Source of the DNA: Nocardia neocaledoniensis
Lineage (GTDB): Bacteria > Actinomycetota > Actinomycetes > Mycobacteriales > Mycobacteriaceae
DNA length: 64,000 bases
Assembly (NCBI RefSeq): GCF_003182135.1
Contig: NZ_QGTL01000019.1
Span: 1 to 64,000 of the forward strand
Direction of reading: 5' to 3'
The notes below the pieces were generated by a model that was not told the origin of the DNA, searched no databases, and worked only from the letters and a program-made list of their open reading frames with translations. A program made the translations under genes and the position numbers. Each line of letters starts with the position of its first letter. Position 1 is the first letter of the stretch. Shown piece after piece: positions 43,177 through 51,771 of this stretch.

Positions 43177-43209
43177 GTGACTGTACACTCACTCTTTGTG
43201 AGCGGTCAA
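43177..43209 (-). promoter_or_regulatory. TetR promoter and operator
   Basis: On the minus strand TTGACC (43209-43204), 18 bases, then TACAGT (43185-43180) and 7 bases to the ATG form a leaderless promoter. The operator GTGACTGTACACTCACTC (43177-43194) covers its -10 box. The longer dyad GTGAGTG-N6-CACTCAC occupies 43173-43192. Confidence 0.8.
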
Positions 43210-43212
43210 TCC

Positions 43213-44682
43213 CTATAGGGGGCCGTCGCGCCACCAGCGGTCGAAGAGGTCCTGGCCGGAGGTGCCGCCGGTGACGGTGAGTGCGCAGTTCGCGCGCGGA
43301 CCGTCGGTGAAGCTGAGCTGCAGCTCGCCGGAGGGGAGGTCGACATCGGTGGAGTCACTCCAGCGGACGTGGCCACGTCCGCTCGCACGTTGCCAGTCCT
43401 CGTCGCCGATGAGCCGGGTCGCGCGCGACGACGGCTTGAACTCCGCGACGGGTTCGTCGGTGCCGCACTGCAGGATCAGGCGGGAGACCGGGTCGCGGTT
43501 GCCGTTGCAGGCGAGCGTGTGTGTCGAATAGCGGGTTTCCCCCGCGTCGATGGGGCGCTGGTTCTCGTCGACGGGTGCGCACAGGATGCCCTGAAAGCCA
43601 CTGTCCACCTGAGTTTTCGGCAGCAGGCCGGGGAACGCGTCGATCACCCACTGGTGTGCGGCCCAGGAGTTCGGATCGAGCGGCACCGCCGAGGAGGTAG
43701 GTCCCGACGCGCCCGGCGTCGACGAGTCACGGTTCAGCACAACGACACCCGCCACGGCGAGGGCCGCGACGGCGCCCACGGCAGCGAGGGCGATGCCGAG
43801 ACCGCGGCGCCGGCTTGAGCGGTCCCGTGGCACGGGTTCCGCCTCGACTCCCAATGCCCTGGCCGCCGCCTTCGCGAGTTCACCGCAGCTCGCGTAGCGC
43901 CGCTGTGGATCCTTGGCCATCGCGCGGGCGATCACCTCATCGATCGCGCGCGGCAGGTTCGCGACGGCGCTCGGACGCGGGGGTGGTTCGGTCAGGTGTG
44001 CCGCGATCACCGCGTCGACGCTCGCTCGCGGGAACGGCTTCGCGCCGGTCAGCAGTTCGTACAGGGTGCAACCCAGCGCGTAGACATCGGCGCGCGGATC
44101 GACCGCGGTGCCGGTCAGCTGTTCCGGGGCGGCGTATGCGACCGTCGCGAGAATCGTTCCCGCCTGCGTCAGCGTCGTGCCCGCGACCGCCTTGGCGATG
44201 CCGAAGTCGGTGACGGCGACCCGATCCGGTTGTCCCGGAATCACTTCGACGAGGATGTTGGCCGGTTTGACATCGCGGTGCAGCATCCCGGCCCGATGCG
44301 CGTGATCGAGCCCGCGCGCGACGCCGGTGATCAGGTGCGCGACCCGGGGCGGGGTCAGCGCGTCCTCGCGCAGGAGGGTGGCGGCATCGGGGCCGTCGAT
44401 GAACCGCATGGCGATCCACAGCTGCCCGCCCTCGATGCCCCGGTCGTAGACACCGATGATGTGGGGATGGTCGAGCTGGGCGGCGAGTTCGGCCTCGCGA
44501 ATGAACCGCGCGCGGAACTCGGGGTCCGCGCCGAACTCGGTCGCGAGCACCTTGAGCGCGTCGCGGCGCGGGAGCCGGGGATGCGCGGCCACGTAGACCG
44601 TGCCCATGCCGCCGCTGCCGAGTACCCGCTCGATCCGGTAGCCCGCGAAGACGGTGCCCGGCGGCAGGATCCGCCTACTCAC
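43213..44682 (-). CDS. membrane Ser/Thr protein kinase (array member 1)
   Basis: A 489-residue PknB-type kinase, last of the six-gene array. Kinase domain about 15-275: Gly loop LGSGGMGTVYVA, K44 in ALKVL, HRDVKPAN with D137, DFGIAKA and the APEQ motif, all intact. A membrane helix lies at about 290-312 (GIALAAVGAVAALAVAGVVV). The ectodomain (about 330-489) has four cysteines (GILCAP, LACNGN, ILQCGT, ANCALT) and ends LFDRWWRDGPL. The GTG start overlaps the lipoprotein stop by 8 bases. It resembles kinase 3 more than kinases 2 and 4. Confidence 0.93.
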   Translation of the reverse strand: MSRRILPPGTVFAGYRIERVLGSGGMGTVYVAAHPRLPRRDALKVLATEFGADPEFRARFIREAELAAQLDHPHIIGVYDRGIEGGQLWIAMRFIDGPDAATLLREDALTPPRVAHLITGVARGLDHAHRAGMLHRDVKPANILVEVIPGQPDRVAVTDFGIAKAVAGTTLTQAGTILATVAYAAPEQLTGTAVDPRADVYALGCTLYELLTGAKPFPRASVDAVIAAHLTEPPPRPSAVANLPRAIDEVIARAMAKDPQRRYASCGELAKAAARALGVEAEPVPRDRSSRRRGLGIALAAVGAVAALAVAGVVVLNRDSSTPGASGPTSSAVPLDPNSWAAHQWVIDAFPGLLPKTQVDSGFQGILCAPVDENQRPIDAGETRYSTHTLACNGNRDPVSRLILQCGTDEPVAEFKPSSRATRLIGDEDWQRASGRGHVRWSDSTDVDLPSGELQLSFTDGPRANCALTVTGGTSGQDLFDRWWRDGPL

Positions 44683-45901
44683 TGCGCACCAGCAAGGCGT
44701 ACTGGGCGGCGGTGCGCTGCCGTGCGTTCGCCGGATTCCAGCCGGTGAGCGCGGCCGTGTACCTGCCGTAGAGCACGTGACAGGCTGCCTGGTGGGGGGA
44801 CGCGGGGTCCGAACGCACCGTCGTGCAATACGCGTCCGGGACCCCGGCGGGGCTCTCGACGAGCTCGGCGGGGTTCACCGCCTGCCGCTCCTGCTCGAAC
44901 ACCTTCCGCGCGCTGACCGCGTCCGGAAACCGCTCGAGCACATCGAAGTCGTTGATGGCGACGATCTCGATGGGGTCCTTGAATCCGTAGTGCTTCATCA
45001 GCCGGGTCGCCCGTGGCCCGAGGACCACGCCGTAGACGGACAGCGCCGCCGACCAGCCCGCGTTGGTGTCGATATCGGAGCTGACGACCGTCGGATAGGT
45101 CCATCGTCCCGGCCCGAAGGGCAGCAACCGTGCCTGCATGCCCTCCCGGTCCAGCGGCAGGGTGTCGAAATCCTCCGGTGGAGTGCCCCGGAAATCGCTG
45201 AGCCGGGGGATCTGCGCGTCGAACACCTTGCGCACGGTGCTCGTCAGCACCTGCTGATCCGGGCTGGTGTGCGCGGCCAGCGCGCTGATGACGAACGAAC
45301 CGTGGGCATAGGTGGCCGCCATGGTCGGCACGCTCGGACGCCAGTGTGCGAACGCGCCCGGGTACCCCTCGATGCGCACGTCGACGTTGTCCGGGCTGAT
45401 CGCGGCATCGGTCGCGTTCATCTGCCTGGCGGCCAACCGGGCGGACTGGTCATCGCGAAAGCGCAGCAGCAGCACGGTCAGCAAGCGCGAGGCGCCGACT
45501 TCCGGCCGCTTGCCGCGCAAGTTGACATCGCTGCCGCTGACCGCGAATCCGGCCAGCATGCCGTGCGATTCGAGTGCCTCACGAACCCGCTCGGCGAGGA
45601 TGCCCGCCGCGGTCAACGGCGTGGGCAGCGGCGCGGTCCGTTCCTGGACGCCGTAGGTCAGGGTCGGATCGACCTCGACGGGATCGAGCATGACCTCGCC
45701 CATGCGCACCGACTCGAGCACGCGGCCGTACTTGTCGTTGCTGATCGTCGGCGCCGTCATCGGGTCGCTGCCGTGCGTCCCGACGTCCAGTGCGGCCAGA
45801 TCGACCTGTTGTGGCGTCGGTTCGCCGGGGCCGGTGCATCCGCTGAGCACCGTCAGCGCCACGGCGACGGCGAGCACGGTCCGAAATCGTTGCGACACCA
45901 T
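44675..45901 (-). CDS. lipoprotein, DUF7373-like (copy 1)
   Basis: A 408-residue secreted lipoprotein; the signal ends in TVLSGC, the lipidated cysteine. It then has DLAALDVGTHGSDP, YGRVLESVRMGE, AHWRPSVPTMAATYAHGSFV, a duplicated alpha/beta layout, and ends QRTAAQYALLVRSE. I associate this pattern with the DUF7373 lipoproteins of Nocardia and relatives, whose function is unknown. It is flanked 4 bases after kinase 2 and overlaps kinase 1, so it is translated with them. A role as ligand-binding partner of the kinase ectodomains is inference. Confidence 0.8.
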   Translation of the reverse strand: MVSQRFRTVLAVAVALTVLSGCTGPGEPTPQQVDLAALDVGTHGSDPMTAPTISNDKYGRVLESVRMGEVMLDPVEVDPTLTYGVQERTAPLPTPLTAAGILAERVREALESHGMLAGFAVSGSDVNLRGKRPEVGASRLLTVLLLRFRDDQSARLAARQMNATDAAISPDNVDVRIEGYPGAFAHWRPSVPTMAATYAHGSFVISALAAHTSPDQQVLTSTVRKVFDAQIPRLSDFRGTPPEDFDTLPLDREGMQARLLPFGPGRWTYPTVVSSDIDTNAGWSAALSVYGVVLGPRATRLMKHYGFKDPIEIVAINDFDVLERFPDAVSARKVFEQERQAVNPAELVESPAGVPDAYCTTVRSDPASPHQAACHVLYGRYTAALTGWNPANARQRTAAQYALLVRSE

Positions 45902-45905
45902 CGTC

Positions 45906-47360
45906 CTACCTCTGCCCCAGCGGCGCGTCCGGCCACCAGCGTTCCAACAGCGCGGATCCCGAGTCGCTGCCGGAGACCCGGAGGCGGCAGAAGTTCCGGT
46001 CGGGACTGTCGAAGATCGCGTCGAGACGGCCCATCGGGAAGCCGTCGGTGGTCGTGATGGTGCCCCAGCGCACCTTGCCCGTGTCCGTGCCGCGCGTCCA
46101 CCGCTGTTCGCCCTCGATGACGATCTCGGAGGTGTAGCCGGCGATCTCGGCGCGGTCGGCTCGGCAGATCACCGACACCAGCTCGGCGGGGTCGCGGTCA
46201 CCGAGACAGGACACTCCGCCGACCTCGGCCTGCTGCTCCATGGGCAGGAGGTCGCCTTTGCCGTCGACGTGCACGCAGTCGTGCATGTCCTGGTAGCCGA
46301 CGGCCGCCGGTGCCACGGGCAGCAGGCGCGGGAGCGCTTCGGCAGCCATGGCCGCCGCACCCCACGCCGCGGAATTCGTGGCGACGCCGGTGGGCTCGGC
46401 GATCGTGGACGCGGCGTCGTCGCCGTCGGAGCGGACAATCAGCGAAATGGCCACTGCCACAGCGACTGTCGTCACCGCTGCCGCACCGGCGAGCCACCAG
46501 GACCGACGGGATGGTCGCGTGACGGGTGCGCACGCGGCACGTGCCGCGGCGGCCAGCGCACCGCAGCTCTGATAGCGCTGCGCCGGGTCCTTGGCCATCG
46601 CCGTGGCGATCACCGCGTCCAGCGCGGCGGGCACTCGGCTGTTCGCTGCCGAAGGGCGCGGCGGCGGCTCGGACAGGTGCGCGTACATCACTGCCGCCGG
46701 ACTGCTGCGGGGAAAGGGAACCTCGCCGGTGAGCAACTGGTACAGCGTGCACCCCAGCGAATACACATCGGCGCGGTGATCGACGGGATCACCGCTGATC
46801 AGTTCGGGCGCGGCGTACGCCAGGGTCGCGGTGAAACCCACGTCCTCGGACAGTGTTCCGTCGCCGTCGGCCGCCCGCGCGATGCCGAAGTCGGTGACCA
46901 GCACCCGGTCCGGCTCGCCCGGTTCGGTGGTGAGCAGCAGGTTCGCGGGCTTGACGTCGCGATGTTGCAGGCCGACCCGGTGGATCTCGTCGAGACCGTC
47001 GGCGGCTTCGGACAGAATCCTCAGCGCCCGCTCGACCGGGAGGGCGCCCTCGCGCCGGAGCAGCTCCGCGACGTCGCCGCCGTCGACGAACTGCATGGCG
47101 ATCCACAGCTGATCCTCGTGCTCGCCGCGGTCGCGCACGGCGACCACGTTCGGATGCTGCAGCCGCACAGCGACTTCGGCTTCGCGCAGGAACCGCGCAC
47201 GGAACTCGGCGTCGCCCGCGTGCCGGTCGGACAGGATCTTCAGCGCGTCGTTGCGGGGCAGCCGGGGATGGCGGGCAAGGAAGACCTCGCCCATCCCGCC
47301 CGCGCCGAGCCGTCGCTCGATCCGGTATCCGGCGAATTCCGTGTCGTCCGCGACCGTCAC
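45906..47360 (-). CDS. membrane Ser/Thr protein kinase (array member 2)
   Basis: A 484-residue PknB-type kinase. Gly loop LGAGGMGEVFLA, Lys in DALKILS, HRDVKPANLLL, DFGIARA and YAAPE are intact. A membrane helix follows at about 285-307 (WWLAGAAAVTTVAVAVAISLIV). The ectodomain has four cysteines (MHDCVHV, VSCLGDR, SVICRAD, NFCRLRV) and ends LERWWPDAPL. The N-terminus MTVADDTEFAGYRIERRLG parallels kinase 4, so the two are a pair. GGGAGGG precedes the GTG start, and the stop is 27 bases from kinase 3 upstream. Confidence 0.93.
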   Translation of the reverse strand: MTVADDTEFAGYRIERRLGAGGMGEVFLARHPRLPRNDALKILSDRHAGDAEFRARFLREAEVAVRLQHPNVVAVRDRGEHEDQLWIAMQFVDGGDVAELLRREGALPVERALRILSEAADGLDEIHRVGLQHRDVKPANLLLTTEPGEPDRVLVTDFGIARAADGDGTLSEDVGFTATLAYAAPELISGDPVDHRADVYSLGCTLYQLLTGEVPFPRSSPAAVMYAHLSEPPPRPSAANSRVPAALDAVIATAMAKDPAQRYQSCGALAAAARAACAPVTRPSRRSWWLAGAAAVTTVAVAVAISLIVRSDGDDAASTIAEPTGVATNSAAWGAAAMAAEALPRLLPVAPAAVGYQDMHDCVHVDGKGDLLPMEQQAEVGGVSCLGDRDPAELVSVICRADRAEIAGYTSEIVIEGEQRWTRGTDTGKVRWGTITTTDGFPMGRLDAIFDSPDRNFCRLRVSGSDSGSALLERWWPDAPLGQR

Positions 47361-47387
47361 CGGCGCTGCCCTCCCGTTGCCATGCGA

Positions 47388-48944
47388 TCAGAACGGCGCA
47401 TTCGGCCACCACCGGTCGTAGAGGTCCTGGCCGGTCTTCCCGCCGCTCACGACGACCATGCAGAAGTTGCGGGCCGGTTCGTCGAAGGAGATGCCGATCG
47501 TGCCGATATCGCCGTTGGTGAGTGCCAAGGTCGACCAGGTGATGCGGCCGCGTCCGGACGCCCGATTCCAGGTGTGGTCGCCGAGGATCAAGACGCCCGG
47601 CTCGTCCACCAGCGTGTAGGGGCTCCGGTTCGTCGAACATTCCACGTAGACATCGCGCACGGGGTTCTCGTCGCCCGTGCAGGTGATGCGGGCGATGGGA
47701 TCGGGCAGCACGTCGAGATCGGCCTGCCTGGTGACGCCGTCCGCGCCCCGGGCGATGGCGGCGCAGCGGATGCCCTGATGCCCGGTTCGCGTCGGTGTGG
47801 CGGGCAGCAATCGGGGCAGCGCGTCGACGATGAAGGAGTATCGGCCCCAGGTCACTCCGGCCGCCGTGGTCGGCGCGGCAGTGCTCGCCGCCGGCTCGCC
47901 GCGGTCGCGGGCGAGCACCACCGCGACCGTCGTCGCCGCCACGACGGCGACGACCGCGACCGCCGCGGCGGCGTATCGCAGCGAGCGATGTGCCCGTCGC
48001 GGAGTCCGATGCACGATGGTGGGAGCCGAGGGCGGCGCGACGGTGACATCCGCAGGTGGCGGAATGGGCGGTGGGGACGCCACCACGGTCTGCTCCACCG
48101 CGACACCGAAAGCCGCCGCCGTGGCCGCCGCGAGGGCGCCACAGGAGGAGAAGCGATCCTCCGGATTCTTCGCCATGGCGCGCGCCAGGACGGCGTCGAT
48201 CGCGGGCGGCAGTTCCGGCCGGATCGCGGTCGCGCTCGGCGGCGGCACCATCAGGTGCGCCTGCATCACCGCGACCACCGAATCGCGGGGAAACGGCTTC
48301 GCGCCGGTGAGCATCTCGAACAGCGTGCAGCCGAGGGCGTACACGTCGGCGCGGTGATCCACGCGCTGCTCGGTCAGCAGTTCCGGCGCGGCATAGGCCA
48401 GGGTCGCCACGACCGTCCCGACAGCGGTCAACGCGGTGCCGTCACCGGCCGCCCTGGCGATGCCGAAATCGGCGACGAGCACCCGCTCCGGCGCGTCGTC
48501 GGCGGGTTCGAGCAGGATGTTGGCGGGTTTCACGTCGCGGTGCAGCAGACCGTTGCGGTGCGCCTCGTCCAGCCCACGGGCGGTCTCGGTGACGATGTGC
48601 ACGGCGCGTTCCGGCGGCAGCGCCGACGCGCGCCGCAGCAAGGCGGCCACGTCGGTCCCGTCGACCAGTTCCATGGCGATCCACAGTCGACCGTCCTCGA
48701 CGCCGCGGTCGTACACCGAGACGATGTTCGGATGGTCCAGTCGCGCGCTCAGTTCGGCCTCGCGCAGGAAACGCGCGTGGAATTCGGAACCGGCACCGGC
48801 GTTCTCGGGCAGCACCTTGAGCGCGTCGCGGCGGGGCAGCCGCGGATGGGTGGCCACGTACACCGTGCCCATGCCACCGGCGCCGAGCACGCGCTCGATC
48901 CGGTAGCCGGCGAAAACCGTTCCTGGGGAAAGTGTTCCGGACAT
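47388..48944 (-). CDS. membrane Ser/Thr protein kinase (array member 3)
   Basis: A 518-residue PknB-type kinase, longest of the four. The kinase domain has LGAGGMGTVYVA, ALKVLPE, LHRDVKPANILL, DFGIARA and YAAPELL. A Pro-rich juxtamembrane stretch (about 285-320) is followed by a helix (YAAAAVAVVAVVAATTVAVVL). The ectodomain has cysteines in GIRCAAI, ITCTGDE, YVECSTN and NFCMVVV and ends LYDRWWPNAPF. The opening MSGTLSPGTVFAGYRIERVLG parallels kinase 1. ATG 48944 is chosen by that match; the frame stays open far upstream by chance. It lies 5 bases after lipoprotein 2. Confidence 0.93.
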   Translation of the reverse strand: MSGTLSPGTVFAGYRIERVLGAGGMGTVYVATHPRLPRRDALKVLPENAGAGSEFHARFLREAELSARLDHPNIVSVYDRGVEDGRLWIAMELVDGTDVAALLRRASALPPERAVHIVTETARGLDEAHRNGLLHRDVKPANILLEPADDAPERVLVADFGIARAAGDGTALTAVGTVVATLAYAAPELLTEQRVDHRADVYALGCTLFEMLTGAKPFPRDSVVAVMQAHLMVPPPSATAIRPELPPAIDAVLARAMAKNPEDRFSSCGALAAATAAAFGVAVEQTVVASPPPIPPPADVTVAPPSAPTIVHRTPRRAHRSLRYAAAAVAVVAVVAATTVAVVLARDRGEPAASTAAPTTAAGVTWGRYSFIVDALPRLLPATPTRTGHQGIRCAAIARGADGVTRQADLDVLPDPIARITCTGDENPVRDVYVECSTNRSPYTLVDEPGVLILGDHTWNRASGRGRITWSTLALTNGDIGTIGISFDEPARNFCMVVVSGGKTGQDLYDRWWPNAPF

Positions 48945-48949
48945 CGGCG

Positions 48950-50149
48950 CTACTCGCTGTTCACCAGCAGCGCGTACTGCGCCGCCGCTCGATGATGCAC
49001 GTCCTGGTAATCGCGGCTGAAGACGACCGCGACATAGCGGCCGTACCGGAGGCGGCAGCTGAACCGCGTCATCGACGCGGCGCCGGTCTCCTTTTCCGCG
49101 CAGTTGATGTCGACCATGCCCGCCGGCGTCGGCACCGAGGACCTCGCGTCGTCCTGCCGCAGACCCGAGAAGAAGGTGGCTGCCGTCGCCGCGTCGGAAA
49201 AGCGCAGCAGCCGGTCGAACCGGTTGAGTCCGGTCCATTCGGGGACCTCGGGGGCGGGGCTGTAGAAGTGGCCCGCGCGCGGACCGAGGACGATGCCGTG
49301 CGGCTGCACGATGCTGTCCCAGCCCGCGTTCTCCGCGATTTCGGAGGTGACCACCACCGGATACGGCCAGCGCCCCGGTGCCTCCGGCACCATGCGAGCC
49401 AGCATCCCGTCGCGGTCCAGTGGCAGGTCGGCGAACGCCTCGGCCGGGGTGAGCTCGACATCGCGCAGCAACGGCTGTTGCTCGGCGAAGGCCCTGCCCG
49501 CCAGTGTCGTCAGAACGCCGAGATCGGGGGTGACGTGCCCGGCGAGCACGGTGACGACGAAGGAGTCGATGGCCATCGTCGCCGCCAGCGTCGGCACCGA
49601 CGGACGCCAATGTGCCCGCGCCGTCGGGTGATCCGGGATCGTGACCGCGACATTGTCCGGGCTCACCGCCGCATCGGCGGAGTCGATCTCCGTCGCCGCC
49701 TCGCGCGCTGCCCCCGCGTCGGGGAAGCGCAGCAAGGTGATCTGCACGATCCGGCCGTTGCCGACTGTGAACTGGCGCGTGTCGCTGGCACCCACGGTGA
49801 ACCCGGCGAGCATGCCGTGTCGTTCCAGTGCCGCGCGGGCCGGATCTGCCAGCAGCGCCACCGCTTTCGCTGGAGTCGGCAGCGGGTCCGAGCCCATTCG
49901 GGTGCGGGGGACGTTCAGCGCGGGATCGACCCGAGCGGGATTCGCGATGAGCTCGCCGAGCCGCACCGACTCGATCACCCGGCCGTAACGCTCGGTGCCG
50001 TGCGCGGGTGCGGCGAGCGGATATCGGCTGTACGGACCCACATCGAGGGTCGCGGGGTCGGGTACCGGCATCGGATCGCCGGCGACCGCGCAGCCGGTGA
50101 GGGCCGTGAGGACCACGCCGAGGGCAAGCGACATGCGTGCGAGTCTCAC
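48950..50149 (-). CDS. lipoprotein, DUF7373-like (copy 2)
   Basis: A 399-residue lipoprotein paralogous to copy 1. The signal MSLALGVVLTALTGC carries the lipobox; then come ATLDVGPYSRYP, YGRVIESVRLGE, AHWRPSVPTLAATMAIDSFV and the end HRAAAQYALLVNSE. The GTG at 50149 overlaps the stop of kinase 4 by four bases (GTGA), which favours it over ATG 50134; both give a valid signal peptide. Placed between kinases 4 and 3, exactly as copy 1 is between kinases 2 and 1. Confidence 0.8.
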   Translation of the reverse strand: MRLARMSLALGVVLTALTGCAVAGDPMPVPDPATLDVGPYSRYPLAAPAHGTERYGRVIESVRLGELIANPARVDPALNVPRTRMGSDPLPTPAKAVALLADPARAALERHGMLAGFTVGASDTRQFTVGNGRIVQITLLRFPDAGAAREAATEIDSADAAVSPDNVAVTIPDHPTARAHWRPSVPTLAATMAIDSFVVTVLAGHVTPDLGVLTTLAGRAFAEQQPLLRDVELTPAEAFADLPLDRDGMLARMVPEAPGRWPYPVVVTSEIAENAGWDSIVQPHGIVLGPRAGHFYSPAPEVPEWTGLNRFDRLLRFSDAATAATFFSGLRQDDARSSVPTPAGMVDINCAEKETGAASMTRFSCRLRYGRYVAVVFSRDYQDVHHRAAAQYALLVNSE

Positions 50150-51615
50150 AGCGGCGCCTCCGGCCACCACGCGGCGCGCAGTTCGGTGCCGTTGCGCGCG
50201 CCGGTCACGACGATGTAGCAGAAGCTGCGATCGGGATCGTCGAAGTACAGACGCAGATAGCCGGTCAACTGAGGCGCTTTGTAGCGATCGAGATACGTTC
50301 CCCAGTGCAGGGTTCCGTGGCTCGACCGCCTGCTCCACTGTTCGTCACCCTCGGCGCGGTCGTAGGTGGGCGGGGGCGCGATCGGCGTCCGGTCGGCGTT
50401 ACAGACCACGTCGATCGTCCTGGCCGGCTCGCTGTTGCCGAAGCACAGGATCCGGCCGACCGGCACGTAGACATCGACAGAGACGTTCTTCTGCCCCTCG
50501 TCGATCGGATTGCATCCCCACATCTCCTGATACCCAGCCCCGAACTGCCAGGCCGGCAGCAGCTCCGGAAACGCTTGCACCACATACGTGTACGCCCCCC
50601 ACGACACCGCGTCCACACTCGTCTGCGGACCGAGCGGGATCGCGGCGGGCGAGTGCTCGGACCCGGTGCGGGTCAAACCCAGGATCGCCGCCATGCCCGC
50701 GAGCAGCACGACCGCGGCCGCGGCGCCGAACACCAGCCGCCCGCGCCGGACAGGCGGACGGGTGACGGCGGTGAGCCGCACCGTGCCCTGCGCCGCGGCC
50801 TGCACGGCCGCGGCCAGCGCGCCGCAGGACTGGTAGCGCTCGTCGGGATTCTTGGCGAGCGCCGTCGCGATCACCGTGTCGAAACCCGGTGGGAGCCCGG
50901 CCTTGTCGAGGGTGGGCGGTGGTTCGTGCAGGTGGGCGTACATCACCGCGGCGGGGTTGTCGCGGGGGAACGGCACCGAGCCGGTGAGGAGTTCGTAGAG
51001 CACGCAGCCGAGGGCGTAGACGTCGGCCCGGCGATCCACCACCCCGCCGTTGATCTGTTCGGGGGCCGCGTAGGCCAGGGTGGCGCTGATCCCGGGGCCG
51101 GTCGAGGCGGTGGGGGCGTCGGCGGGTCTGGCGATGCCGAAATCGGTGACGAGGACGCGGTCGGGGCGGCCGTCCTGCTCGGCCACCAGGATGTTCGCCG
51201 GCTTCACATCCCGGTGCAGCACGCCCTTGCGGTGCAGGGCGTCGAGACCCTTGGCCACCTCGGTGACGATCCGGACCGTCCGGTCCAGCGGCAACGCGGC
51301 CGGACCGCGCCGGATCAGCTGCGCGAGATCCACACCGTCGACGTACTGCATCGCGATCCACAACCGGCCGTCGTGCTGACCGCGATCGCGCACCGCGACC
51401 AGATTCGGGTGGTTGAGCCGGGCCGCGATCGTGGCCTCGCGCAGGAAGCGCTCCCGGAACACCGGGTCGCCGGTGAGCGCGTCGGACAGGATCTTCAGCG
51501 CGTCCTTGCGGGGGAGTCGCGGATGCTGGGCCAGGTAGACCGTGCCCATCCCGCCCATGCCGAGGCGTCGCTCGAGGCGATACCCGGCGAAATTCATGCC
51601 CTCAGAAACAATCAA
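50146..51615 (-). CDS. membrane Ser/Thr protein kinase (array member 4, first of operon)
   Basis: A 489-residue PknB-type kinase. LGMGGMGTVYLA, DALKILSD, LHRDVKPANILV, DFGIARP and YAAPEQI are intact. A membrane helix (LVFGAAAAVVLLAGMAAILGL) is at about 290-312. The ectodomain has cysteines in MWGCNPI, ILCFGNS, DVVCNAD and SFCYIVV and ends LRAAWWPEAPL. The TTG at 51615 is kept because MIVSEGMNFAGYRLERRLG lines up with the start of kinase 2; ATG 51597 is the alternative and has GAGGG too close. This is the first gene of the array. Confidence 0.92.
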   Translation of the reverse strand: MIVSEGMNFAGYRLERRLGMGGMGTVYLAQHPRLPRKDALKILSDALTGDPVFRERFLREATIAARLNHPNLVAVRDRGQHDGRLWIAMQYVDGVDLAQLIRRGPAALPLDRTVRIVTEVAKGLDALHRKGVLHRDVKPANILVAEQDGRPDRVLVTDFGIARPADAPTASTGPGISATLAYAAPEQINGGVVDRRADVYALGCVLYELLTGSVPFPRDNPAAVMYAHLHEPPPTLDKAGLPPGFDTVIATALAKNPDERYQSCGALAAAVQAAAQGTVRLTAVTRPPVRRGRLVFGAAAAVVLLAGMAAILGLTRTGSEHSPAAIPLGPQTSVDAVSWGAYTYVVQAFPELLPAWQFGAGYQEMWGCNPIDEGQKNVSVDVYVPVGRILCFGNSEPARTIDVVCNADRTPIAPPPTYDRAEGDEQWSRRSSHGTLHWGTYLDRYKAPQLTGYLRLYFDDPDRSFCYIVVTGARNGTELRAAWWPEAPL

Positions 51616-51725
51616 CTGTCATGCTTCCCGAACCGATCAGCGCCGGGACCCTTCCGGCGCGTGCCGGCCGCTGGGCGCGGTCACGCTGAGGCGCAACCGA
51701 AGCCGGTGACCCGGCCGACGGCCCG

Positions 51726-51747
51726 ACTATAACCGACCGGCGGTTAT
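51726..51747. promoter_or_regulatory. -10 box and palindrome upstream of the kinase array
   Basis: ATAACCG (51729-51735) and CGGTTAT (51741-51747) are perfect 7-bp arms around ACCGG. On the minus strand the end of the palindrome forms TATAGT (51731-51726), a plausible -10 for the six-gene operon about 110 bases downstream. No good -35 is visible. Confidence 0.45.
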
Positions 51748-51771
51748 GCCAGGTGCCAACCGGTCGAGCCG

